Assembly: GCF_021462825.1 (NCBI RefSeq) | Contig: NZ_JAKEEB010000003.1 | Span: 248,001 to 312,000 of the forward strand | DNA: 64,000 nucleotides | Origin: Streptomyces glomeratus | GTDB taxonomy: Bacteria > Actinomycetota > Actinomycetes > Streptomycetales > Streptomycetaceae | Direction: 5' to 3' | Part shown: piece after piece, positions 16,381-26,402 of the stretch | How positions within the stretch are numbered: the first letter of the stretch is position 1 | How the letters are laid out: each line of letters opens with the position of its first letter | Notes under the pieces: model-generated | What the model was told of the DNA's origin: nothing | Database searches by the model: none | Seen by the model: only the letters and a program-made list of their open reading frames with translations | Position numbers and translations under genes: made by a program

Positions 16381-18042
16381 ATGGCGGCGCGTCGGCAGCG
16401 GACTCTCAGGATGCGGGCACACGCCCCTCGCTCGTTCGCAGCCGGGGCGCTCGCCGCGGTGTGCGTCCTTGCAGGCTGTGTCCCCCCGGCCGCGGCGACT
16501 CTTTCGGGCGGTGTACCCCGACCGTGCGCGACGAGGCCCTTCCCACCGTCGCAGAGCACTCCGCCCCCCATCCTCTCGGGAAGCGACGTATGGCAGTTCG
16601 TCTCCGAGCCGGCGCTTCGCCCCATGCGCGTGACGGTGACCACCCGCAGACCGGGGACCGCTACCGGCGGCATCTTCGTCGCCCCCTTCACCGCCGACCA
16701 GATGGTCGGCCAGACCGGAGCACTGATCAACGACGATTCCGGCGACCCGGTCTGGTTCCGGCCGCTGCCCTCCACCAATCTGCAGAACTCCGACTTCAAA
16801 GTGCAGACCTACAGCGACCCCCGTACACACAAGGCCCAGCAGGTCCTGACGTGGTGGCAGGGAAGCGAGGCCATTCCTCCGTGGTACACGAACCTGCCCG
16901 CGGGCGCCCCGGAACCGGGCGGGTGCTACTACATCTACGACCATCACTACCGCCTGCTGAAAACGGTCTTCGCGCACCACGGCTACTATCCGGACGAGCA
17001 CGAATTCAGCCTGACCCGCAGGGGCACCGCGCTGTTCATCGCCTCCCGACCGGTACCCATGGACCTCACCCGCTACGGCGGCCCCGCAAACGGAGCCATC
17101 CTGAACAGCGAGATCCAGGAGACCGACCTCGCCACGGGGAGACTGCTGTACTCGTGGAACGCGCTGGACCACCTCGACCCCGCGGACTCCGAGGAAGCGG
17201 CCTCGAGCGCGTCGTCGTCCGACGGGGTGTGGGACGCCTTCCACATCAACTCGGTGGACGAGGGACCCGACGGCCGACTCCTGATCTCTGCCCGGAACAT
17301 GTGGGCGGTCTACGACGTCGCCAGGAAATCCGGGAGGATTCGCTGGCAACTCGGCGGGAAGAAAAGCGACTTCACCTTCGGCCCGAACGCGGACTTCTAC
17401 TGGCAGCATGACGCCCGCTTCCGCCCTGGAAACCGGATCAGCATGTTCGACGACGGCTGCTGCGACCTGCCCGACGGTGCCCCGGAACAAGAGTCCCACG
17501 GCCTGATCCTCACCCTCGACTTCCGCACCCGGAAGGCAACCGCGGACCGGACCTACTACCATCAGCCTCCCCTGGAGGCGAAGACCCAGGGAAACACACA
17601 GGCTTTGCCAGGCGGCAACGAATTCATCGGGTGGGGCCAGACCCCGTACTACTCGGAGTACACGGGACCAGGGAACACCCAGGGCGACGGCGGCAGGAAC
17701 CTGCTCTACGACGCGAGAATGCCCGCATCGGACTTCTCCTACCGGGTGTTCCGCAACGAATGGGTCGGCACCCCCTACTACCCGCCGAGAGCAGCGGCAC
17801 GGACCGCAGGCCGGCACACCGTCGTCTACGCCTCCTGGAACGGCTCGACACAGACCCGCGCATGGCAGGTTCTCGCCGGACGCACACCCCGCTCCCTGTC
17901 CGTCGTCGTCCGGCGGACCGGACGGACCGGCTTCGAGACGGCCGTCACCACCGCATCCCCCGGGCCGTACTTCCAGGTGAAGGCCCTCGATGCAAAGGGG
18001 CACGTCCTCAGGGCCTCCCCGGTCGTCACGCGGTCCCACTGA
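16381..18042 (+). CDS. Arylsulfotransferase-like lipoprotein
   Basis: A 553-residue exported protein starting at ATG behind GGGAGGGCGGCC. The signal peptide ends in a lipobox (VLAGC, Cys about residue 33). The mature protein shows the beta-propeller features of Arylsulfotran_2: DDHG-like HEFSLTRRGTALF, WDAFHINSVD with the conserved His, NMWAVYDVARKSGRIRWQLGG, FYWQHDARF (second conserved His) and SMFDDGCCDLPDG. Known relatives transfer sulfate between phenols at a histidine, but many actinobacterial members are uncharacterised. The tail (~460-553) is an Ig-like domain. A 16-bp tandem repeat follows the stop. Confidence 0.82.
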   Translation: MAARRQRTLRMRAHAPRSFAAGALAAVCVLAGCVPPAAATLSGGVPRPCATRPFPPSQSTPPPILSGSDVWQFVSEPALRPMRVTVTTRRPGTATGGIFVAPFTADQMVGQTGALINDDSGDPVWFRPLPSTNLQNSDFKVQTYSDPRTHKAQQVLTWWQGSEAIPPWYTNLPAGAPEPGGCYYIYDHHYRLLKTVFAHHGYYPDEHEFSLTRRGTALFIASRPVPMDLTRYGGPANGAILNSEIQETDLATGRLLYSWNALDHLDPADSEEAASSASSSDGVWDAFHINSVDEGPDGRLLISARNMWAVYDVARKSGRIRWQLGGKKSDFTFGPNADFYWQHDARFRPGNRISMFDDGCCDLPDGAPEQESHGLILTLDFRTRKATADRTYYHQPPLEAKTQGNTQALPGGNEFIGWGQTPYYSEYTGPGNTQGDGGRNLLYDARMPASDFSYRVFRNEWVGTPYYPPRAAARTAGRHTVVYASWNGSTQTRAWQVLAGRTPRSLSVVVRRTGRTGFETAVTTASPGPYFQVKALDAKGHVLRASPVVTRSH

Positions 18043-18043
18043 G

Positions 18044-18091
18044 CGTGGCCGGTCCTGAGGGTGGCCGGTCCTGAGCGTGGCCGGTCCTGAG
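18044..18091. repeat. 16-bp tandem repeat, three copies
   Basis: Three consecutive copies of SGTGGCCGGTCCTGAG (18044-18059, 18060-18075, 18076-18091), differing at one base, directly after the stop codon of the arylsulfotransferase-like gene. Confidence 0.85.
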
Positions 18092-18180
18092 CCAGGGAGC
18101 CCAGGTCATCGCGATCTTCGCCTGGGGACCGGCCGGACCACGTGGTTCGAACCGGTCGGCGAGTAGGGCCACCGCCGGAC

Positions 18181-18531
18181 TCAGCCCTCGCGCTCGGACG
18201 CCGGCCCGTCCTCGTGGGCGTGCTTCAGGCGCATCCGTGCGTCCACCTTGTTCTCGGTGGTCACCTCCGCCCAGAAGCGGTGGGAGGAGACGAAGATCGC
18301 GAGTTCCCGCTCCCGTTCGCGGAGCTTTTCCACCTCTGCCTGTTCGTCCGCGGTCCAGCCCGGGGAGGCGGGGCGTTCCACCCTGCGCCAGCCGTTGTCG
18401 TCGCTGAATCCGTCCAGCGGTTCCACCGACCAGGGGAGCCGCTTCAGCAGGGCCAGGAGCTCTGCCCGGACCTGATGCAGCTCCTCCTGGCCGGCAAGGA
18501 GGTCACTCGGAAACTCATAGCTCGCAGGCAC
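18181..18531 (-). CDS. Small hypothetical protein
   Basis: A 116-residue acidic protein with a predicted mixed fold: QEELHQVRAELLALLKRLP, then WSVEPLDGF, a GWTADEQAEVEKLRERERE helix and FVSSHRFWAEV. No signal peptide or known motif. The GTG start has no good ribosome binding site, so the start is uncertain. Similar short proteins are widespread in streptomycetes. Confidence 0.55.
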   Translation of the reverse strand: MPASYEFPSDLLAGQEELHQVRAELLALLKRLPWSVEPLDGFSDDNGWRRVERPASPGWTADEQAEVEKLRERERELAIFVSSHRFWAEVTTENKVDARMRLKHAHEDGPASEREG

Positions 18532-18649
18532 ACCACAATGCTACGCCTGTTCGATTTTCGAGGGCGAGCCGCTTCTCTCACTTCACTCGAACGGATGTGT
18601 GTCACGGCCCCGGGCCTTCGCCGCCTCCGTGGGCAGAAGCTGTTCGGGT

Positions 18650-18700
18650 AACCGCTCAGGCAGCCGTTCAAGCAGCCGTTCAGGCACCTGTTCAGCCGTA
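18650..18700. repeat. Degenerate ~12-bp repeats upstream of MarR gene
   Basis: A run of CTCAGGCAGCCGT, TCAAGCAGCCGT, TCAGGCACCTGT and TCAGCCGT forms a ~12-bp-period array just before the MarR promoter region. It may be slippage or spaced binding half-sites. Confidence 0.5.
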
Positions 18701-18708
18701 CCTGCACA

Positions 18709-18735
18709 GGTGAAACTGGACAGGCTTACCTGAAG
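18709..18735. promoter_or_regulatory. Candidate MarR operator
   Basis: CAGGTGAAACTGGACAGG is followed by CTTACCTG, giving nested CAGG/CCTG dyads (including CAGG-CTTA-CCTG) 20-40 bp upstream of the MarR start. Autoregulation by the MarR protein is the simplest reading. Confidence 0.4.
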
Positions 18736-18751
18736 GATTTAGGCTGGCGGC

Positions 18752-19201
18752 ATGGACCAGAACCCCGAAGGTGTCTCCGAGTCCGCCGCTCGCGCGGCCC
18801 GTGACCTGCGGGTGCTGTTCAGCCGCCTGCGGCGCCGTATTCGCGAGGTCGCCGGGGACGACGAGCTGACGCCCTCCCAGGTATCCGCCCTCACTCTGGT
18901 CGGCAAGGGCGGTGCCGCCACCGCCAGCACCCTGGCGTCCGCCGAGGGCGTACGGCCCCAGTCGATGGCCGCCACGCTCGCCGTCCTCGAACAGCACGGA
19001 CTGATCCGGCGAAGCCCCGACCCCGATGACGGCCGCCGCCAGCTGGTCACCCTCACCGACACCGGGCGCGAGCGCGTCGAAGGCGACCGGCAGGCACGAC
19101 AGGAGTGGCTGACCCGTGCCCTCCAGGACCACTACACGGAGGACGAGCGGCGGACCGTCCTCGAGGCGCTCTCCCTGCTGGAACGGCTCACACGCCCCTG
19201 A
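18752..19201 (+). CDS. MarR-family transcriptional regulator
   Basis: A 149-residue protein with the MarR winged helix: ELTPSQVSALTLVGKGG, ASTLASAEGVRPQSMAATLA (recognition helix) and the wing SPDPDDGRRQLVTLTDTG, with a C-terminal dimerisation helix. The ATG start was kept although the ribosome binding site is weak. It lies 128 bp upstream of an isochorismatase-type hydrolase on the same strand, which it may control. CAGG/CCTG dyads in front suggest autoregulation. Confidence 0.9.
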   Translation: MDQNPEGVSESAARAARDLRVLFSRLRRRIREVAGDDELTPSQVSALTLVGKGGAATASTLASAEGVRPQSMAATLAVLEQHGLIRRSPDPDDGRRQLVTLTDTGRERVEGDRQARQEWLTRALQDHYTEDERRTVLEALSLLERLTRP

Positions 19202-19329
19202 TCCCGTCGCCTACCCCGGCCCGCTGGGCGCCCCCGACGTGACCCTTCTCGCCCTCGCCGCCCCCGTCTGCGTCGTTCACCCCATCCGCCCAGTCCGCCG
19301 TCACCCCCGCTTCCGGAAAGGACCGAGCC

Positions 19330-19923
19330 ATGGCTCTCACCACCTTCGACGAGCGCACCGCCCTCGTCGCGATCGACCTTCAGAACGGCATCGTGGGCAT
19401 GCCCACGCAGCCCCACGGCGGCCCCGAGGTGGTCGCCCGCACCGCCGAACTGGCCGACGCCTTCCGCGCCCGGAACCTCCCGGTCGTCCTGGTCCGGGTC
19501 ACCTTCGCCCCCGACGGATCCGACGCAGTGCCCGGCCGTACCGAGTGGCAGCGCGGTGCCCGCGCCTTCCCCGAGGGCTGGGACGTCGTCGTCGACGAGC
19601 TGTCCGGCCACCCCGGCGACATCCACGTCACCAAGCGCAACTGGGGCGCCTTCCACGGCACCGACCTCGACGTCCAGCTGCGCCGGCGCGGCGTCACCCA
19701 GATCGTGTTGACCGGGATCGCCACCAGCATCGGCGTCGAGTCCACGGCACGAGCCGCCTACGAGCACGGGTACCACGTCACGCTGGTGACCGACGCGATG
19801 GCCGACGCCGACCCCGAGGCGCACCGGGGCAGCGTCGAGCGGATCTTCCCGCGCCTCGGCGAGACGGTACGACGGCCGAGGTTCTGGAACTGCTGGCCAA
19901 GACCCACGCGGTCTGATCCGTAG
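19330..19923 (+). CDS. Isochorismatase-family cysteine hydrolase, 3' frameshift
   Basis: A 197-residue protein starting at ATG behind GGAAAGGACC. It has the family triad: Asp in VAIDLQNGIVG, Lys in HVTKRNWGAFHGTDLD and the nucleophilic region of VLTGIATSIGVESTARAAYE (the usual catalytic Cys position reads Ser/Gly here, as in several members). The last ~18 codons (VRRPRFWNCWPRPTRSDP) do not look native. Reading the next frame from 19866 gives TTAEVLELLAKTHAV and TGA at 19914-19916, the typical family ending, so one base (probably a G in GACGG) is missing, by mutation or sequencing error. The core fold may still form. Confidence 0.85.
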   Translation: MALTTFDERTALVAIDLQNGIVGMPTQPHGGPEVVARTAELADAFRARNLPVVLVRVTFAPDGSDAVPGRTEWQRGARAFPEGWDVVVDELSGHPGDIHVTKRNWGAFHGTDLDVQLRRRGVTQIVLTGIATSIGVESTARAAYEHGYHVTLVTDAMADADPEAHRGSVERIFPRLGETVRRPRFWNCWPRPTRSDP

Positions 19924-19956
19924 CGGGGGCGGCGGGCGCGCAGGGACACTGGACGC

Positions 19957-20205
19957 ATGTGCCGCAGCATCAAGACCCTTCGCCCGCCCGCCATCCCCGA
20001 GGACGCCACGGAGGAGGAGATCCGCGCCGCCGCGCTTCAGTTCGTGCGCAAGGTCTCCGGCTTCCGTGCCCCCGCCGCCCACAACCGTGAGGTGTTCGAC
20101 CGGGCCGTGGACGCGGTGGCGGCGGCCACCGCCGAGCTGCTGGCCGGCCTGGAGGTGCGGGCCCGCACCCGCGAGGCCGCGCCCGCGGCAACCGGCGGCA
20201 GGTGA
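19957..20205 (+). CDS. DUF2277 family protein
   Basis: An 82-residue protein beginning MCRSIKTLRPP, with the family signature EEEIRAAALQFVRKVSGFRA and AAATAELLAGL. The start ATG follows AGGGACACTGGACGC. Its function is unknown; the length and sequence are typical of the family. Confidence 0.88.
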   Translation: MCRSIKTLRPPAIPEDATEEEIRAAALQFVRKVSGFRAPAAHNREVFDRAVDAVAAATAELLAGLEVRARTREAAPAATGGR

Positions 20206-20312
20206 AGCGCCCCGCGAGGGACGGCGGATGAGCACCGCCCGGTGGGACGGCGGGTGAGGTGCCCCGCGTCGGACCGCCGGGGCCGCGGACGAGCTGGGCG
20301 AGCCGGACGAGC

Positions 20313-20921
20313 CTACGGACGCTCCTCCCGCGGGGCCGGGCGGCGCATCAGACAGGTTGCGACCGCGCCCGCCGCGAACAGGGCCGCCACCGAGACGCCC
20401 GTCGCCAGCCAGCTTGCCCCCAGCCACTGGCCGCCGAAGTAGCCGAGCGCCACGCTGTACGCGGCCCAGGCGATGCCCGCCAGCGCCGACCAGGGCACGA
20501 ACTCGCGGGCCCGGCGGCGGGCGGCGCCCGCGCCGAGGGAGACGACCGAGCGGCCCGCGGGCGCGAACCGGGCGAGGATCACCAGCGCGCCGCCGCCGTG
20601 GGCGAGGGCGGCGCCCAGCCGTTTCTGCGCGCTCGACAGCCGACGGGAGCGGGCGATCGCGCGGTCCAGTCGGGCGCCGCCGCGCCAGGCCAGGCGGTAG
20701 GCCACCAGGTCGCCCAGGACCGAGGCCGCCGCCGCGCACACCATGAGCCAGAAGATGTCCGGTACGTGCGCCACCGCCGAACCCGCGGCCGCCGCTGTGG
20801 CCGCCGTGATGACCAGCACGCCGCTCGGCAGCAGGGGCAGGAAGACGTCCAGCAGGACCGACGCGGCCACCACCGGGTAGATCCAGGGGCTGCCCGCCAG
20901 CGACCCCACACTCTCCAACAC
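20313..20921 (-). CDS. DedA-family membrane protein
   Basis: A 202-residue integral membrane protein. The GTG at 20921 is chosen because GGGGAG lies six bases upstream. It has hydrophobic segments at the N-terminus (YPVVAASVLLDVFLPLLPSG), mid-protein (FWLMVCAAAASVLGDLVAY) and C-terminus. The DedA/SNARE-assoc hallmark is RFAPAGRSVVSLGAGA, with the proton-coupling Arg residues and re-entrant loop. The family is thought to act in lipid (undecaprenyl phosphate) transport and membrane homeostasis. It is convergent with DUF2277. Confidence 0.85.
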   Translation of the reverse strand: MLESVGSLAGSPWIYPVVAASVLLDVFLPLLPSGVLVITAATAAAAGSAVAHVPDIFWLMVCAAAASVLGDLVAYRLAWRGGARLDRAIARSRRLSSAQKRLGAALAHGGGALVILARFAPAGRSVVSLGAGAARRRAREFVPWSALAGIAWAAYSVALGYFGGQWLGASWLATGVSVAALFAAGAVATCLMRRPAPREERP

Positions 20922-21105
20922 CCAGAACTCCCCGTGCGACTCCCCGGAGGCAACTGCGTGCCGCGATGTCGCGGGGAGCGGCAGGAGCGGCCTTTCGACA
21001 GCCGTACAGCGTACGCGGGAGCTGTGACAGGAGTGGCGGCGGGGGTACTTGTGGCGCGCACGGTGAAAGGTGTGACGGTCACCGTGCGCGCATCGCCGGG
21101 GCGGA

Positions 21106-21555
21106 TCAGACGGGGACGGGCTGCGAGGTCCGCTTCTCGTCGGCCGGGGCGGAACGGGTGGCGAAGAGACGGTCGAGGCCGAACGCGCCGGAGCCGGTGA
21201 ACACCAGCAGCAGGAAGCACCAGCAGAAGAGGGCCGGAAGTTCGCCGCCGTTCTGGAGCGGCCACAGAGCCGCCGACTGGTGCACGTCGAAGTAGGCGAA
21301 CGCCATCGAGCCCGACGCGAGGAGGGCGGCACCGCGGGTGCCGAGGCCGAGCAGCACCAGGGCGCCGGCGACGAGTTCGATCAGGCCGGCGTACCAGAAC
21401 GGCCAGGCGCCGACGGGTGCGGTCCCGCCTCTGCCCGGGACCCCGCCGAGGAGGCCGAATAGCGTGGCGACACCATGGCAGGTGAAGAGCAGTCCGGTCA
21501 CTATCCGGAACAGGCCGATCGCATAGGGTTGCGCAATGTTGAGACGCGCGGTCAT
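21106..21555 (-). CDS. DoxX-family membrane protein
   Basis: A 149-residue protein with four predicted membrane helices, the first holding the typical AIGLFRIVTGLLFTCHG with HG at the helix end and then GGVPGRGG. The ATG follows AAGGAGTCCCCCC. DoxX-like proteins are linked to redox or sulfur metabolism, but the role is undefined. A perfect palindrome (21633-21646) lies ~80 bp upstream and may be its operator. A second DoxX gene lies at 53414. Confidence 0.85.
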   Translation of the reverse strand: MTARLNIAQPYAIGLFRIVTGLLFTCHGVATLFGLLGGVPGRGGTAPVGAWPFWYAGLIELVAGALVLLGLGTRGAALLASGSMAFAYFDVHQSAALWPLQNGGELPALFCWCFLLLVFTGSGAFGLDRLFATRSAPADEKRTSQPVPV

Positions 21556-21632
21556 ATGGGGGGACTCCTTCGGTTCGGTGCCGGTCCGCGAACGGACCGG
21601 TGTGGGGGATTGCCAACCGACTGAGCCTTACG

Positions 21633-21646
21633 TTAGGTGCACCTAA
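21633..21646. promoter_or_regulatory. Perfect palindrome upstream of DoxX gene
   Basis: TTAGGTGCACCTAA is a perfect 14-bp palindrome 78 bp upstream of the DoxX start. Its half-site TTAGGT resembles half of the actinobacterial iron box, but the usual 19-bp spacing is absent. It is best read as an operator for an unidentified dimeric repressor. Confidence 0.5.
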
Positions 21647-21649
21647 ACG

Positions 21650-21950
21650 ATCGCGCCTCCTTGAAAGGCCCGGCAGGGGTGTCGAGCCGGAGGGCCGCGG
21701 CGAGGGCTGAGACGAGGGTGGGCGGGCGCGGTTGTCGGCTGTGGCCGCCCACCCTCACGGTGCGCTCGACCAGTTCGACGCCCTGTTCCGCCCCGCACTG
21801 CCCGGCCGGAGTCCGTCCTTGCGTCAAAGGGCCCTCGGACGGAGAACGTCGTCCGCGGCTGACCCGGACGACACCTCGTGCGAGTGGCGACACGTCGTGC
21901 AAGTAGGCGCAGGGCACCCCCGCCTGCGACGGGCACCCCTCGACGGGGAG
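21650..21950. other. Gene-free stretch between DoxX promoter and terminator
   Basis: About 300 bp with several overlapping open frames on both strands, none with a recognisable product or good start. It is treated as non-coding. Confidence 0.35.
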
Positions 21951-21982
21951 CGGGCCGTCACCGATCGTGCGGTGACGGCCCG
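21951..21982 (-). terminator. Strong hairpin terminator
   Basis: CGGGCCGTCACC pairs perfectly with GGTGACGGCCCG around an 8-nt loop (GATCGTGC): a 12-bp stem ending 19 bp past the stop of the 48-residue small gene. No U-tract follows, as is common in high-GC actinobacteria. Confidence 0.75.
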
Positions 21983-22000
21983 CAGAGTGGGCGGGGTTGG

Positions 22001-22147
22001 TCAGACGAGGGCGTTCAGGGCGCGGCGGGCGCGCTGGGTTACGCGTTCGGCGCGGCGCTGGAGCCGGACCGCGTGGACGAGGCGCTCTCGCTCCGCCTCT
22101 CGCATGCGCTGGCTCATGAGCTCTCGGGCTTGCACGTCGTGCAGCAT
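22001..22147 (-). CDS. 48-residue basic helical small protein
   Basis: The frame starts at ATG (MLHDVQARELMSQRMREAE) behind AAGGGGGACACC and ends ARRALNALV. The product is a very basic, Arg-rich amphipathic helix without Cys or signal peptide. A good -10 hexamer (TACAAT, 22227-22222) lies upstream in an AT-rich patch, and a perfect hairpin terminator follows. Promoter, ribosome binding site and terminator together make this a real gene. Similar tiny helical proteins occur in streptomycetes without known function. Confidence 0.65.
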   Translation of the reverse strand: MLHDVQARELMSQRMREAERERLVHAVRLQRRAERVTQRARRALNALV

Positions 22148-22313
22148 GGTGTCCCCCTTGGGTGGCGGACCTTCCGGCATCCTCGTGATGCCGCACCTTC
22201 CAGGTCTCGCGTTCTCTTCAAATTGTAGCCCATGTGGCGCATTACGCCTTTGATTTTTCGGCTTCTTCGGTTGTGCGGCCTGCTGATGCCAGGATCATGG
22301 TGTGTGTACGGGG

Positions 22314-24347
22314 TCACGGGGCGTCTTCGTGGACGGCAGGGGACGGGTGACGTGCCGGTGGGAGCTGTACGGCGGGTGCCGTGAGCCCGAATTGCGCGGC
22401 CTGGGCGGTGAACATGCCCTGGTAAAGGCCGTCCGGGCGGGCCATGAGCTGGTCGTGTGTGCCCTCTTCGGCAACACGCCCTTGATCGAGGACGTAGATA
22501 CGGTCGGCGTTGGCGGTGGCAGCCAGCCGGTGGGTGACGAGCACGACCGCATGCCCTTCCTGGGCGAGGGACCAGAGCCCTTCGAACGCGGCGATCTCCG
22601 CATGCGGGTCCAGTGCCGAGGTCGGCTCGTCGACGAGCAGGAACGGCGCACCCCGGTACAGGCTGCGCGCGGTGCCCAGTTTCTGCCACTGCCCGCCCGA
22701 GAGCTGGACTCCGCGTTCGTAGCCCTTGAATACGATCGAGTCCCAGCCGTGCGGCAGGCTCTCGACGAGCGTGAGCATGTTCACGGCCTGGGCGGCGTCC
22801 TCGACGCGGTCCATGTCCCGTGGGCGGTCGCCGGCGCCGATCGCGATGTTCGCGGCGGCGGTCATCTCCCAGCGGGGGAAGTCCTGCGCGAGCAGCCCCA
22901 CCGTGGAGAAGACCTGGGCGCGGTCGGCCTCACGGATGCCGACCCGTTCACCTTTCTCGTTCTGCCACCACACGTTTCCCTCGCTGGGGACCAGCAGCCC
23001 CGCGAGCACCTTGGTCAAGGTGGTCTTCCCCGATCCGTTCGCGCCGACCAGAGCCGTCACCTCGCCGCGGCGGACCGACAGGCTCACCCCTTTCAGCGAT
23101 GGGGATGTGGCCCCGGGGTAGGTGAACGACACGTTCTCCACGCGCACCCGGTCCACACAGGAGGGCAGTGGGGTTCCGGCGGACGGGATGGCGTGCTCGG
23201 TGGCCAGTTCGATGGCGGCCTCGGTGTCGGTGAGGAACAGCAGCTCCTCGTAGAGGCGGTTGACCTGCTGGATGAGGGAGGTCAGGCGGGCGGTGGAGGT
23301 GCGGATGGCGATGACCGCGGTCCCGCCGACGGCGAGCGGCAGCATGCCGCTGACCAGCAGCCACCACAGGACCACGTAACAGGCCAGTGACGCCAGGCCG
23401 GCCAATGCGCCGGCGACCAGGTCGGTGAACGCCTGGGCACGGGCCAGCCGCCGCTGCTCCGTCTCCGTCTGCCGGGACATCTCCGCGTAGCTGGACAGCA
23501 GCTTCTCGCCGGCCGCGTGCACGCGGATCTCTCCGGCCGCGTGCGGGCGGGTCAGGTAGGCCAGCAGGGAGGCGATCGCCCGGCGGTGATCGACCCAGTG
23601 CAGCCGGGAGACGTAGTCGCGGCGGGCGCAGCGGACCGCTCCCCACCCCTTGGGCAGGGCGATTGCCAGCAGCATCGGCAGCAGGGTCCAGTGCAGCGAC
23701 GCCAGGACGACCGCAGCCGCCGCCATGCCGATCAGCACGTTGGCCACGCCCACCGACAGCCTGAGCATGCTGCGGGCGGAGTCGGTGCCGAACTTGCCTG
23801 CCTCCAGGACCCGCTGGATCTCCGGACGCTCGGTCGCCTCCACCTCCACCCGGGTGACGGCCGCGTAGTACCGCGCGGAGACCGCCCGCTCCACCTGTGG
23901 CTCCAGCCGGCCCGACATGGCCGTCGACCACGCCGACAGCAGCGCGGCACCCACCGCGGTGACGGCCAGCACCGAGAGCGACGGCAGGGCGTCGCGGAGC
24001 TTGTCGGAGGTCGGGCCGTTGGCGAACAGCCGGGTGAGGACGCTGTTGACCGCGACCAGCCCCCACGCGGCCGTGACCCCCTGCCCGAGCTGGGACGCGA
24101 CGACCCCGGCCAGTGCCCGCGGGTCCGTCGTCCAGCCGGTTCGCAGCACCATGCCCACCATGCGCGGGAGCGCCGCCGCCATGTATCCGAACGACAGCCG
24201 GGTCAGTGGTCCCTCGTGGCGCACGAAGGACTGGTCGTAGCGGAGCCGGCCGCCGTACAGCTCGCGCTCCGCGTTGGAGATTCCGTCCGTATCCGCGGTC
24301 TTCCGCTCGCCCTTGAGCGCATCGCGGACCACTCCAGTCGATGTCAA
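22314..24347 (-). CDS. ABC transporter, fused permease and ATPase
   Basis: A 677-residue half-transporter. The TTG at 24347 follows GGGAGGA and is preferred over upstream candidates. The N-terminal ~350 residues contain about six membrane helices (LGQGVTAAWGLVAVNSVLTR, SLSVLAVTAVGAALLSAW and others). The ATPase has Walker A GANGSGKTT, signature LSGGQWQK and Walker B FLLVDEPTSALD, then the H-loop VLVTHR. This layout resembles exporters found in peptide-antibiotic clusters, but no biosynthetic genes flank it here. A homodimeric exporter is likely; the substrate is unknown. Confidence 0.88.
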   Translation of the reverse strand: MTSTGVVRDALKGERKTADTDGISNAERELYGGRLRYDQSFVRHEGPLTRLSFGYMAAALPRMVGMVLRTGWTTDPRALAGVVASQLGQGVTAAWGLVAVNSVLTRLFANGPTSDKLRDALPSLSVLAVTAVGAALLSAWSTAMSGRLEPQVERAVSARYYAAVTRVEVEATERPEIQRVLEAGKFGTDSARSMLRLSVGVANVLIGMAAAAVVLASLHWTLLPMLLAIALPKGWGAVRCARRDYVSRLHWVDHRRAIASLLAYLTRPHAAGEIRVHAAGEKLLSSYAEMSRQTETEQRRLARAQAFTDLVAGALAGLASLACYVVLWWLLVSGMLPLAVGGTAVIAIRTSTARLTSLIQQVNRLYEELLFLTDTEAAIELATEHAIPSAGTPLPSCVDRVRVENVSFTYPGATSPSLKGVSLSVRRGEVTALVGANGSGKTTLTKVLAGLLVPSEGNVWWQNEKGERVGIREADRAQVFSTVGLLAQDFPRWEMTAAANIAIGAGDRPRDMDRVEDAAQAVNMLTLVESLPHGWDSIVFKGYERGVQLSGGQWQKLGTARSLYRGAPFLLVDEPTSALDPHAEIAAFEGLWSLAQEGHAVVLVTHRLAATANADRIYVLDQGRVAEEGTHDQLMARPDGLYQGMFTAQAAQFGLTAPAVQLPPARHPSPAVHEDAP

Positions 24348-24602
24348 CGGCGTTCCTCCCTCTTCGATGGTCGTGGCCGTGCCGCACCTGGATGGCCCGG
24401 CGGTGCACGGCCTAACGACCTGCCACGGGATTCGAACGCACTCGATTCCGGACGCGCTGGGGGCCTTGGAAAGCAAGGGGTCGAACGCGTGGCCGCCGCG
24501 CTGGGGCCGCTGTCGGGCGGCGGGGGTTGGCCGAATCGCCGACATCTGAAACGCCTGGGGCGAATGAGGTCTGCCTGGCCGACCGGCGCCGGCGTGGTTG
24601 CC

Positions 24603-26240
<1,638 letters not shown>

Positions 26241-26330
26241 GGCGATCTCCTCCTCCGTCGCCCCGTACGGTACGGAACGACGGAGGTCCGCGGGAGAGGC
26301 TGGAAATCAGCGGCTCGCCGGGGCCCGGTG

Positions 26331-26400
26331 CCGGCGGTTCGCGAGGACCGGGTCCGGCGGTTCACGAGGACCCGGCTCGGGTGGTTCGCGAACGCCCGGG
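26331..26400. repeat. ~23-bp imperfect tandem repeat
   Basis: Three copies of a unit like CCGGCGGTTCGCGAGGACC, with GTTCRCGA conserved, fill the gap between the PhoD start and the end of the secreted nuclease gene. Confidence 0.6.
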
Positions 26401-26402
26401 GA

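Noticed and set aside
21633..21646. DtxR/IdeR iron box
   Set aside because: Half-sites resemble it but the 19-bp spacing and central bases are missing.
21633..22196. 187-codon minus-strand frame across the DoxX upstream region
   Set aside because: It runs through a perfect terminator hairpin and a better supported small gene, with Arg/Pro-rich shadow composition.
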